Origin: Parcubacteria group bacterium GW2011_GWB1_42_6
Lineage (GTDB): Bacteria > Patescibacteriota > Minisyncoccia > Portnoybacterales > GWB1-42-6
Length of the DNA stretch: 16,707 nucleotides
NCBI GenBank assembly: GCA_000997475.1
Contig: LCEC01000007.1
Coordinates: 1 to 16,707, forward strand
Reading direction: 5' to 3'
A program made the position numbers and the translations under genes. The notes under the pieces were generated by a model. That model did no database searches. It was given only the letters and a program-made list of their open reading frames with translations, and was not told where the DNA came from. The stretch's first letter is position 1; every line of letters starts with the position of its first letter. Positions 7,603-14,311 of the stretch are shown here, piece after piece.

Positions 7603-8691
7603 ATGAATAATTCAAACGATAATTTACAATTTAAAAAAGATTTTTTCGCAAACCCGGAAAGAGAAACAGAAACCCCGCCTCAATTGGATGAATGGCAAAT
7701 TAAATTCAATAAACTCTCTCCTGAAGTTCAGAACTGGATGGCTTCCCAAGAATCAGCTACGGCTAATCGAGAAATTGCAGAGAAGTTCAATCTAAAAGGA
7801 GATGAAAATTCGATTCTTGCCGAAGTCACAAGCTGGATTACTCTTAAAGATTATCCCATTTCCAGCCTGCCGGAACTCCTGGAAAGAGAATTGAGCATTC
7901 CCGAAGAACAAGCCGAGGAAATCGCTTTGGAAGTCGTCAAAAAACAGTTTTTGCCTTTGCGCCAATATATGCCCGAGGTGGAAGAGTATTTAAACCAAAT
8001 CGGCGAGATCCGGCCAAAACCAACGCAATCAACCGAATCATCTTTGGCGACGGCAAAAGAACAAAAGCCGCCCCAGATGCCGGAACAAAATATTCAACTT
8101 CCCCAAAAATCCCTTCGCGAAGCGGCCAAAACAAACGAAAGTGTTCTGGACCAATTCATAACTTTTGAGCCAATTATAATAAAATCCGCCGAAACGGGAG
8201 AAGAAAAAAAAGTAAGCCCCACAATCCGCAATTGGTTGCGCGATTATGTGATCGTTAAGGGATCAAACGCCCACACGGAAGTTGACCGGAGCGATTATCT
8301 TTTCAACAGCCCCAACGCTTCAAGACTTTCCGGCGAAGAAAGAAACTTGATTTCGGAATTTTTAAAATCGTTTGACAGCCCTTCTTACGCAATTCCTTTT
8401 TCTCCCCGAACAAAACTTTTCGCGATTGAAAAACTAATGAAGAAACAAACGGGGGAGGAGAGGAAAATATTTGGAAATCAAGGGATGGTTGAACCTCAAA
8501 CGCAAAAACCCGAGCCGATCCTATTCCGCCCGCAAGCAATGTCCGCTTCGATTGCAAACGGAACAGACAAATACTTGGAGCCGATAGAAAAAGACAGCAC
8601 ACCCCAAAATACAGCCCAATCCCCAAAACCGCCGGCAAGCAAAGATCAGGGAAATCAAGGAAGAGTAATTAATTTAAAAGATCTTTCTTAA
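7603..8691 (+). CDS. Soluble protein of unknown function in the secretion operon
   Basis: A 362-residue protein with no signal peptide or membrane helix, so probably cytoplasmic. Residues about 25-130 form a helical domain (SPEVQNWM ... ILAEVTSWITL ... LPELLEREL ... AEEIALEVVKKQFLPL). A Pro/Gln-rich linker follows (about 135-170), then a second folded part (about 175-285, containing SPTIRNWLRDYV) and a disordered, Pro/Gln-rich tail. I do not recognise a named family. Because it lies between the VirB6-like gene and prgI, it may be a cytoplasmic adaptor that binds the VirB6 tail or VirB4. Its stop codon overlaps the first two bases of the left arm of GxxExxY cassette 1, so it formerly ran straight into prgI. 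Confidence 0.85.
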   Translation: MNNSNDNLQFKKDFFANPERETETPPQLDEWQIKFNKLSPEVQNWMASQESATANREIAEKFNLKGDENSILAEVTSWITLKDYPISSLPELLERELSIPEEQAEEIALEVVKKQFLPLRQYMPEVEEYLNQIGEIRPKPTQSTESSLATAKEQKPPQMPEQNIQLPQKSLREAAKTNESVLDQFITFEPIIIKSAETGEEKKVSPTIRNWLRDYVIVKGSNAHTEVDRSDYLFNSPNASRLSGEERNLISEFLKSFDSPSYAIPFSPRTKLFAIEKLMKKQTGEERKIFGNQGMVEPQTQKPEPILFRPQAMSASIANGTDKYLEPIEKDSTPQNTAQSPKPPASKDQGNQGRVINLKDLS

Positions 8692-9144
8692 CCCTACGGA
8701 ATTACGAATTATTACGGATAATACAGATAAAAACAATGGATTTGTTATATAAAGAACTGTCATATAAAATTATAGGAGTTCTTTACGATGTATTTAATGA
8801 ATTAGGTTATGGCTATCAAGAAAAGTATTATCAAAAAGCAATCGCGTTAGCTCTAAAAGAAAAAGAAATTAAATTTAAAGAACAAGTTTATATACCGTTG
8901 AAATTCAAGGACAATATTATTGGAAAATATTTTTTAGATTTTTTAATAGAAGATAAATTGATTTTAGAAATAAAGAAAGGTGATAAATTTCACAAAAGCA
9001 CGATCACTCAGATTTTTGCCTATCTTAAATCATTCAATATAAAACTTGGAGTAATCGCAAACTTCACTAAAAACGGAATCAAGATAAAACGAATAATTAA
9101 CCTACATCCGTAATATCCGTATTTATCCGTAATTCCGTAGGGTT
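8690..9144 (+). mobile_element. GxxExxY cassette 1 with TACGGA-iteron inverted repeats
   Basis: A 455-bp unit bounded by inverted arms 8690-8728 and 9106-9144. The outer 17 bases (AACCCTACGGAATTACG and its complement) are identical, and about 34 of 39 positions match over the whole arm. Each arm has four short iterons: TACGGA, TACGAA, TACGGA, TACAGA on the left; TACGGA four times on the right, read inward. Spacings are the same in both arms: 2, then 4, then 3 bases. The single gene (8736-9113) lies between them; its stop codon falls in the right arm. The arm overlaps the upstream stop by two bases and ends two bases before the prgI ATG. No clear target-site duplication is visible. Confidence 0.8.
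8736..9113 (+). CDS. GxxExxY protein (PD-(D/E)XK nuclease-like), cassette 1
   Basis: A 125-residue protein of the GxxExxY/PDDEXK_3 family. The signature is G26-Y-Q-E29-K-Y-Y32. The nuclease-like core follows: D68 in FLDFLIEDK and E78-I-K80 in LILEIKKG, matching the D...ExK pattern of PD-(D/E)XK enzymes, then LKSFNIKLGVIANF (97-110). The substrate and biological role of this family are not established. The length is normal. The region is markedly richer in A and T than the secretion genes around it, suggesting separate origin. No Shine-Dalgarno sequence precedes the ATG. Residues NLHP and the stop are encoded at the edge of the right repeat arm, so gene and repeat form one unit. It is closely similar to the cassette 2 protein. 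Confidence 0.93.
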   Translation: MDLLYKELSYKIIGVLYDVFNELGYGYQEKYYQKAIALALKEKEIKFKEQVYIPLKFKDNIIGKYFLDFLIEDKLILEIKKGDKFHKSTITQIFAYLKSFNIKLGVIANFTKNGIKIKRIINLHP

Positions 9145-9146
9145 AT

Positions 9147-9425
9147 ATGCAGTTCAATCTCCCTCAATTCGTCGATGTTGAAGATAAGATCTTGGGGCCC
9201 TTGACGCTCAAACAATTTTTTCTCGTGGTGGGCGTGGGGCTTCTTTTGGCTTTGGCCTGGTACAAGCTGAAACTTTGGATTTTTATCATCATCGGCGGAC
9301 CGGTTATCGCGTTTGTCTTGGCGATATTGTTTTTAAAAATAAACGGCCGGCCGTTTTCCAGCTTTATGATTTCCTGGTTTAATTTTTGGACAAAACCCAA
9401 AACATACGTGTGGAAGAAAAAATAG
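9147..9425 (+). CDS. PrgI family protein (VirB3-like)
   Basis: A 92-residue protein starting MQFNLPQFVDVEDKILGPLT, the usual opening of PrgI-family proteins. Two adjacent hydrophobic helices follow (about 23-41 and 44-65), then a basic, aromatic C-terminus (WTKPKTYVWKKK). PrgI proteins are short inner-membrane parts of type IV secretion systems, in the position of VirB3, and are normally encoded beside the VirB4 ATPase with which they associate. Here prgI, the traC-like gene and virB4 keep the expected order but are separated by GxxExxY cassettes on both sides of prgI. Without cassette 1 its ATG would lie about 2 bases after the preceding stop. No Shine-Dalgarno sequence is present. Confidence 0.93.
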   Translation: MQFNLPQFVDVEDKILGPLTLKQFFLVVGVGLLLALAWYKLKLWIFIIIGGPVIAFVLAILFLKINGRPFSSFMISWFNFWTKPKTYVWKKK

Positions 9426-9899
9426 CCCTACGAAATTACGAAAATTCTACGAAAATACGAAATGGGAACAAAAACACAATTAAAAAGAGAAGATATTATT
9501 TATCCTGAGTTAAGTTATGAAATAATCGGCGTCTTATTCGAAGTTTATAGGGAATTGGGGAGTGGTTATAGGGAAAAATATTATCAAAATGCGGTTGCCA
9601 TTCAACTTAAAAAACAAAAAATCAAATTCCAGGAGCAGTTATTTGTGCCTTTATATTTTAAAAATGAAAAAATTGGAAATTTATTTATGGATTTCCTGAT
9701 AGAAAACAAAATAGTATTAGAGCTAAAAAAAGATGAAAAGTTTTCTAGCAAGCATATTGAACAAGTTTATTCTTATTTAAAAGCAAAAAAAATAAAACTT
9801 GGAATAATCGCAAACTTCGCCAAAGATGGCGTGAAATACAAAAGAATACTAAACCTTGAGTAATTCGTATTTTCGTAATAAATTCGTAATTTCGTAGGG
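9426..9899 (+). mobile_element. GxxExxY cassette 2 with TACGAA-iteron inverted repeats
   Basis: A 474-bp unit with arms 9426-9461 and 9864-9899, 36 bases each, pairing at 32 of 36 positions; the outer 17 are identical (CCCTACGAAATTACGAA and complement). Each arm has four TACGAA iterons with spacings 2, 5 and 2. The tiling is exact: the prgI stop ends at 9425, the left arm ends at 9461, the gene runs 9462-9863, and the right arm starts at 9864. The traC-like ATG follows four bases after the right arm. The mismatches are all in the third spacer region, not in the iterons, which suggests selection on the iterons. Confidence 0.85.
9462..9863 (+). CDS. GxxExxY protein (PD-(D/E)XK nuclease-like), cassette 2
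   Basis: A 133-residue protein. The signature is G35-Y-R-E38-K-Y-Y41, and the nuclease-like core is D77 (LFMDFLIENK) with E87-L-K89 (IVLELKKD), then LKAKKIKLGIIANF. It aligns end to end with the cassette 1 protein (ELSY-IIGVL, EKYYQ, DFLIE, KLG-IANF all shared), with about eight extra residues at the start. All catalytic-type residues are kept, so it is probably an active protein rather than a remnant. The gene exactly fills the gap between the two 36-base arms. It is AT-rich compared with prgI and the traC-like gene on either side. Its target is unknown; recognition of the flanking iterons is inference. Confidence 0.93.
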   Translation: MGTKTQLKREDIIYPELSYEIIGVLFEVYRELGSGYREKYYQNAVAIQLKKQKIKFQEQLFVPLYFKNEKIGNLFMDFLIENKIVLELKKDEKFSSKHIEQVYSYLKAKKIKLGIIANFAKDGVKYKRILNLE

Positions 9900-9903
9900 A
9901 TAT

Positions 9904-10530
9904 ATGCCTTTTGCCCCGATTCAGCAAAAAATAGATATCGAAGAAATTAAAGACGGGATTATTTATCTCAAAAACGGCGGAATGAGAGCGATTCTTTTGA
10001 CATCTTCGATTAATTTCGCCCTGAAATCCAGCGATGAACAAGACGCCTTGATTTTCAAATACCAAAGCCTTTTAAATTCCCTTGATTTTCCTTTGCAAAT
10101 ATCGGTTATTTCCAGAAGAATCGACCTTTCATCCTACTTGGCCGTCCTTGAGCAGAAAAAAAGAGAACAGCCCAACGAACTTTTGAAAATCCAGATAGAC
10201 GAATATATGGATTTCATAAAAAATCTGGTTCAAATAAGCAATATCATCAGCCAATCATTTCTTGTGGTTATTCCTCTCTCGCCGATGGAAAACAAAGAGC
10301 AAAACATCATGGAAAAAATAGGACTGACAAAAAAGAAAAGCGATTTTCAGGAAAAAACAAGGGAAGAGCTGAAAGATCAGATTTGGCAAAGGGCGGACTT
10401 TGTGATTTCGGGGCTGGCCGGCATCGGCATCAAAGCCGCGCCGCTCAACGACCAGGAAATAATCGAAATTTTGTATAAAATTTATAATACCGGCTCGCAA
10501 GAAAAGTTAAAGATGGAAGAGATAAATTAA
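9904..10530 (+). CDS. TraC-like domain protein, N-terminal partner of VirB4
   Basis: A 208-residue soluble protein. It starts MPFAPIQQKIDIEEIKDGII and contains ILLTSSINFALKSSDEQDAL and LDFPLQISVISRRIDL, typical of the TraC/VirB4 N-terminal (CagE-type) region that precedes the ATPase part in conjugation ATPases. It lacks Walker motifs. The downstream VirB4 carries the ATPase domain and starts with its own proper N-terminus, so the two appear to be separate proteins working together rather than a gene broken by a frameshift. It should act at the inner face of the membrane with PrgI and VirB4. It is flanked by cassettes 2 and 3; without them it would lie 4 bases after prgI and about 10 bases before virB4. 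Confidence 0.85.
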   Translation: MPFAPIQQKIDIEEIKDGIIYLKNGGMRAILLTSSINFALKSSDEQDALIFKYQSLLNSLDFPLQISVISRRIDLSSYLAVLEQKKREQPNELLKIQIDEYMDFIKNLVQISNIISQSFLVVIPLSPMENKEQNIMEKIGLTKKKSDFQEKTREELKDQIWQRADFVISGLAGIGIKAAPLNDQEIIEILYKIYNTGSQEKLKMEEIN

Positions 10531-10533
10531 TCA

Positions 10534-11023
10534 ATTATTATGCGGAATATGCGAAACTTATGCCGACCTACGGAAATGCGAAAAGCGAAAGCAAACTTAT
10601 TTACGAGGAATTATCTTATAAAATAAATGGAATTCTGTTTTCTGCCAGAAGGGAACTCGGAGGTTATTGCAACGAGAAACAGTATTGCGACGCAATTGAA
10701 GAAAAATTTAAAAAAGCGGGCATCGGATATGAAAGAGAAAAAATACTCCCCGCTTCTTTCGAAGGAGAAAGAAACAGAAACAGAGTAGACTTCTTAATAG
10801 AAGGTAAAATGGTTTTAGAAGTTAAAGCAAAACGATTTATAAGCAAAGAAGAATATTACCAGCTAAAAAGATATCTTTCGGTATTAAACAAAAAACTCGG
10901 GATTTTGGTAAATTTCCGGCAAAAGTTCGTACACCCTAAAAGAGTTTTAAACGCATCAGCCGACGAATGACTTTTGTCCGCATGTCCGCAGTCGGCATAA
11001 GTTCCGTAGGTCCGCATAATAAT
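10534..11023 (+). mobile_element. GxxExxY cassette 3 with divergent GCGGA-type inverted repeats
   Basis: A 490-bp unit bounded by ATTATTATGCGGA (10534-10546) and its exact complement at 11011-11023. A second perfectly paired block, ACTTATGCCGAC, is at 10556-10567 and 10991-11002. Between and inside these, the arms carry short iterons such as ATGCGGA, TGCGAA, TACGGA and GCGGA with small spacers, so the arms extend to about 50 bases. The gene's ATG (10560) lies inside the left arm. The left boundary is three bases after the traC-like stop, and the right end is seven bases before the virB4 ATG. The iteron set is different from cassettes 1 and 2. Confidence 0.78.
10560..10970 (+). CDS. Divergent GxxExxY family protein, cassette 3
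   Basis: A 136-residue protein with the family outline: EELSYKINGIL (16-26), RRELGGYCNEKQYCDAIE (30-47), the core D77 (RVDFLIEGK) and E87-V-K89 (MVLEVKAK), then LNKKLGILVNF (109-119). The name-giving glycine is shifted: the motif reads G35-Y-C-N-E39-K-Q-Y42, i.e. GxxxExxY, so it belongs to a different subgroup from the other two. The catalytic-type residues are intact. The ATG lies within the inverted-repeat arm, so folding of the arms in mRNA would bury the start. It is less AT-rich than cassettes 1 and 2. This suggests an independent arrival rather than local duplication. Confidence 0.9.
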   Translation: MPTYGNAKSESKLIYEELSYKINGILFSARRELGGYCNEKQYCDAIEEKFKKAGIGYEREKILPASFEGERNRNRVDFLIEGKMVLEVKAKRFISKEEYYQLKRYLSVLNKKLGILVNFRQKFVHPKRVLNASADE

Positions 11024-11030
11024 CTCTCAT

Positions 11031-12836
11031 ATGCCATTCAACTTTTTCTCAAAAAAACCCAACACCGAAGATTCCAACGAAACCGACATTCTTTCCCCGG
11101 AATCCCAGAATCTTTCCGTGAAAGACTTGATCGCGCCGCCGGGAATGAAAATCGGCTCTAATGAAATTGAAATCGGCAAAAAGCTTGCCCGAACTCTTTT
11201 CATTTTCACTTATCCCAGATACCTGCACACCCATTGGCTTTCGCCGATTCTGAATCTTGACGAAGAAATCAATGTTTCAATGTTTATTCATCCGGTGGAC
11301 ACCGCCTGGGTGATGGGCCAGTTCCGCAAAAAAGCGGCGCAAGTGCAATCGCAAATTTCAGAACAACAAGAAAAAGGTTTGGTGAGGGACCCGATGCTTG
11401 AAACGGCTCTCCAAGACATCGAAACATTGCGAGATAATCTTCAGCAGGGAACGGAAAAATTTTTCAAATTCGGGGTGTATGTCACAATCTTTGCCAATGA
11501 CCAAAAAAAGTTGGATGAAACCGAAAATCAAATAAGAGCCCAGCTTGAAGGGGGGATGGTATATATGAAATCCGCTTCTTTCCAGCAAGAAGAAGGATTC
11601 TCTTCAACTCTGCCTCTTTGCCAAGACAAGCTTTCAATCCACACATCAATGAACACCGGGCCGGTTTCAAGCGCCTTCCCGTTTGTTTCCACGACTCTTT
11701 CGAGCGACAAGGGGATTCTTTACGGCATCAACCGGCATAACAACTCTCTGATAATTTTCGACCGTTTCAGTTTGGAAAACGCCAACACCTGCGTTTTCGC
11801 CAAATCGGGTTCGGGCAAAAGCTACACGGTAAAGCTCGAGATTTTGCGATCCCTCATGATGGGCACCGACGTGATCATTATTGATCCGGAAAACGAATAT
11901 GAATATCTAACCGAAACCGTGGGCGGATCGTTCGTGAAAATTTCTTTAAATTCCCCTCATCATTTGAATCCTTTTGATCTGCCGGCCCCGCCGCAAGGAG
12001 AAAACCCCGGAGATATTTTAAGGACAACCATCATAAATCTCGTGGGGCTTATGAGAATAATGCTTGGCGGCCTCACGCCCGAAGAAGACGCGATTCTTGA
12101 CCGCGCGATCACCGAAACCTACGCCAGCTGCGACATCACTCCCGAATCTGATTTCACCAAAATTTCTCCGCCGCTTTTAACCGATCTTTACAACATTTTG
12201 CGCAATATGATCGGAGCGGAATCCTTGGCCAACCGCCTTGAAAAATATGTTTCGGGATCCTACGCCGGATTTTTCAACCAGCAAACCAATGTCCAATTGA
12301 ACGCTTCCCTTGTGGCTTTTTCAATCCGCGATATGGAAGAAGAAATGCGTCCGATCGCCATGTATATAATTTTGCATCACATCTGGAACATCATCCGTTC
12401 GGAATTGAAAAAGAGAATTCTCGTGGTGGATGAAGCCTGGGTGATGATGAAACATCCCGACGCCGCCTCGTTCCTTTTTGGCATCGCCAAACGCTGCCGC
12501 AAATATTATCTGGGGCTCACCACCATAACCCAAGACGTGGCGGATTTTATGACTTCGCCCTACGGCAAACCAATCGTTTCCAATTCTTCTTTGCAAATAC
12601 TTTTGCGCCAATCTCCGGCCACAATCGAAGTAATCAAAGAAACTTTCAATTTAACGGACCAAGAAAAATATTTGCTCTTGGAATGCAGCGTGGGGGAGGG
12701 AATCTTTTTTGCAGGAAGCCAGCACGTGGCCATCAAAGTGATCGCTTCCTACACCGAAGACCAAATCATCACTTCCGATCCGCGCCAAATTCTTGAAATG
12801 GAAAGAGAAAAAGAAGAGAGGGAAAAGATGGTATAA
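11031..12836 (+). CDS. virB4: VirB4 family type IV secretion ATPase
   Basis: A 601-residue cytoplasmic ATPase that powers assembly and substrate movement of the type IV secretion machine. Walker A is AKSGSGKS (257-264), IIIDPENEY follows at 282-290 (typical of VirB4/TraC), Walker B is RILVVDEAW (462-470), and TQDVADF (500-506) and NSSLQILLRQ (518-527) are conserved C-terminal motifs. Residues 29-250 contain the remaining N-terminal domain (RYLHTHWLSPILNLDEEINVSMFIHP), while an extra TraC-like domain is encoded separately upstream. The ATG is preceded by CTCTCAT after cassette 3, with no Shine-Dalgarno sequence. Length and motifs are complete. It ends the long uninterrupted run of operon genes; a double-hairpin repeat follows. 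Confidence 0.96.
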   Translation: MPFNFFSKKPNTEDSNETDILSPESQNLSVKDLIAPPGMKIGSNEIEIGKKLARTLFIFTYPRYLHTHWLSPILNLDEEINVSMFIHPVDTAWVMGQFRKKAAQVQSQISEQQEKGLVRDPMLETALQDIETLRDNLQQGTEKFFKFGVYVTIFANDQKKLDETENQIRAQLEGGMVYMKSASFQQEEGFSSTLPLCQDKLSIHTSMNTGPVSSAFPFVSTTLSSDKGILYGINRHNNSLIIFDRFSLENANTCVFAKSGSGKSYTVKLEILRSLMMGTDVIIIDPENEYEYLTETVGGSFVKISLNSPHHLNPFDLPAPPQGENPGDILRTTIINLVGLMRIMLGGLTPEEDAILDRAITETYASCDITPESDFTKISPPLLTDLYNILRNMIGAESLANRLEKYVSGSYAGFFNQQTNVQLNASLVAFSIRDMEEEMRPIAMYIILHHIWNIIRSELKKRILVVDEAWVMMKHPDAASFLFGIAKRCRKYYLGLTTITQDVADFMTSPYGKPIVSNSSLQILLRQSPATIEVIKETFNLTDQEKYLLLECSVGEGIFFAGSQHVAIKVIASYTEDQIITSDPRQILEMEREKEEREKMV

Positions 12837-12846
12837 TGGATATGCA

Positions 12847-12961
12847 TTCCCCCTCTTATGTAAGAGGGGGCAAGGGGGAGTTAATTCCTTAGAAAAAATA
12901 AATGTGAATTTAAATTTTTATTCATAACTCTCCCTAACCCTCCCTTATCTTAAGGGAAGGA
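12847..12961. repeat. Double-hairpin (BIME-like) repeat after virB4
   Basis: The left hairpin is 12849-12858/12861-12870 (CCCCCTCTTA TG TAAGAGGGGG), followed by AAGGGGGAGTTA. The right hairpin is 12941-12947/12951-12957 (TCCCTTA TCT TAAGGGA), preceded by TAACTCTCCCTAACCC, the complement of a similar tail. The unit is therefore two inverted REP-like copies about 55 bases apart around an AT-rich centre. It has the same architecture as the repeat at 1643-1753 and a related stem is at 16515-16536. It separates virB4 from the next gene and may reduce read-through, but no T-run is present. Confidence 0.7.
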
Positions 12962-12994
12962 AGCTTATAAACCCGAATTACAAAGAAGCAATCC

Positions 12995-13381
12995 ATGCCC
13001 GAACTTGAAGAAAACCAAATAGATTCGGAAAATGAAAATTCCGGCGAAGGCGGGAGCGAAGAAATTTCTTTTCCCTGGATGATGTTTGCCTTGGCGGCCT
13101 TGTTTGATTTGGCGGGGCTTGTGCCGATATTAAATATTGTCACGGAAATCGCGGCCGGATTTATTTTTGGCTTGTGGCAAAAAGGTTATTCTCCAAAAAC
13201 CGATCCTTTCCTCACTTTTATGATGGCAAAAATGGTTGATTTCGCCTCATTGGGAATTTTGCCGAGCAATATCGGGATTGTTGTTTACGCTTATATGAGA
13301 AAGAAAGCCGCGAGCGCGGTTCAATCAAACATAGTTGGGCTCCCGCAAGGCCAGCCATCCAAATTCAAGCAAACAGCGTAG
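12995..13381 (+). CDS. Small membrane protein of unknown function
   Basis: A 128-residue protein. The first 25 residues are very acidic (PELEENQIDSENENSGEGGS). Hydrophobic segments follow at about 27-47 (FPWMMFALAALFDLAGLVPI) and 47-63, then a weaker one at about 84-105 (ASLGILPSNIGIVVYAY). The C-terminus is basic and polar. I do not recognise a family. Its position between virB4 and the pilin-like gene suggests a role in the same envelope machine, but repeats separate it on both sides (12847-12961 and 13398-13526), so cotranscription is uncertain. No Shine-Dalgarno sequence precedes the ATG; it is the first in-frame ATG. Confidence 0.8.
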   Translation: MPELEENQIDSENENSGEGGSEEISFPWMMFALAALFDLAGLVPILNIVTEIAAGFIFGLWQKGYSPKTDPFLTFMMAKMVDFASLGILPSNIGIVVYAYMRKKAASAVQSNIVGLPQGQPSKFKQTA

Positions 13382-13397
13382 ACAATTAAAAAAGAGA

Positions 13398-13526
13398 TGT
13401 CATTGCGAGCCCGCAGCAGCGGGGCGAAGCAATCCCGAATTATAACCGCCATTTTCAGAAAAATAATCTATGGCTGTTAAAGAACGAGATTGCTTGGTCG
13501 CTCTCGGATCACTCCTCGCAATGACA
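13398..13526. repeat. MITE-like palindromic repeat (TGTCATTGCGAG ends)
   Basis: A 129-bp unit with perfect 12-base terminal inverted repeats TGTCATTGCGAG (13398-13409) and CTCGCAATGACA (13515-13526). Inside, GCGAAGCAATC on the left (about 13424-13434) pairs with GATTGCTTGGTCGC on the right (about 13489-13502). The centre is AT-rich and non-coding. Repeats beginning with this sequence are known from many unrelated bacterial genomes as small dispersed palindromes. Here it fills most of the gap between two secretion-related genes. Confidence 0.8.
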
Positions 13527-13562
13527 ACTGTTTTCCATTTTGATTTTTCAATTTTAAATTAA

Positions 13563-14276
13563 ATGTTTATAAAAATATCCAAAATTCTAATAATTCCTCT
13601 AATCTTTATTCTGTTCCAAGCAGGATCGGTTTTTGCCGCTTCAAGCGATTTTTCGCTTTACTGGAGTTCGGATTCTTTTATTCCTTTTGAATACGAAGGC
13701 AAAGCGCTGCCCAGCCAAGGCAGCAAAATTACGGTTTATGTCGCTCCGGCGCAAAAAACGGCCGTGGACCCCGATTCGCTTTATTATGTCTGGCTGTTGG
13801 ACGACGATCCGATGGGTTGGGCCAACGGCGCGGGAAAATCATCTTTTTCTTTCACCTCGACAAAAAGAGCGGGCTCCTACCATCAGATAGAATCGCAAAT
13901 TTACGATCAAAAAGGCGGCGAGCTTTTGTGGAGAAAGTTTTTAAGCGTAAAAATTTCCGAGCCCGAAATTTTAGTTCATCGAGAAAAAGAAACCTATTCA
14001 AACTTATCCGTTTTTGCACGAACCGATGAGGAAATAAAGCTAGAAACTCATCCATTATTTTTTAATATAACCGGTTTAAAAAATCTGGGATTTTCTTGGG
14101 AAATAGACGATAAAGAAACATTCACCAGCTTGCAAACTGAACCGAATAAGTTAAATTTAAAAATCCCAAAAGCCGATATTTCCGAACCTATCCAAAAAAA
14201 GATAATAATTTCTTCATGGCCAACCGATAACCGTCTCTTTCGCGTCTGGACAGAATTAATAATAGATATCAGATAA
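13563..14276 (+). CDS. Secreted protein of unknown function
   Basis: A 237-residue protein with a signal peptide (hydrophobic 8-24, cleavage after VFA at about residue 25). The mature protein has alternating strands and motifs such as YYVWLLDDDP (77-86), SSFSFTSTKRAGSYHQIESQIYD and LGFSWEIDDK. These look like beta-sandwich (Ig or PKD-like) extracellular domains, one at about 28-135 and a second at about 138-237. This fold guess is inference from pattern only. No cysteines, anchors or sorting signals were seen. It lies just upstream of the pilin-like gene and in the same direction, and the 35-base gap suggests cotranscription. No Shine-Dalgarno sequence precedes the ATG. Confidence 0.85.
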   Translation: MFIKISKILIIPLIFILFQAGSVFAASSDFSLYWSSDSFIPFEYEGKALPSQGSKITVYVAPAQKTAVDPDSLYYVWLLDDDPMGWANGAGKSSFSFTSTKRAGSYHQIESQIYDQKGGELLWRKFLSVKISEPEILVHREKETYSNLSVFARTDEEIKLETHPLFFNITGLKNLGFSWEIDDKETFTSLQTEPNKLNLKIPKADISEPIQKKIIISSWPTDNRLFRVWTELIIDIR

Positions 14277-14311
14277 ATTTACTTCAGAGTTGAAACTTTA
14301 AATAATTCACC

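Noticed and set aside
8690..8735. CRISPR-like short repeats in the cassette arms
   Set aside because: The units are about 6 bases with 2-5 base spacers and are arranged as inverted arms, not as 20-40 base repeats with unique spacers. No cas genes are present.
8690..9144. Target-site duplication around cassette 1
   Set aside because: TTA is present at both ends, but it overlaps the arm sequence and stop codon, and cassettes 2 and 3 show no matching duplication. It cannot be told from chance.
9904..12836. Frameshift or disrupted single VirB4 gene
   Set aside because: The upstream protein has its own stop and lacks ATPase motifs, the downstream one has a complete N-terminus and all motifs, and both start just after junctions like the other operon genes. 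Separate genes explain this better.
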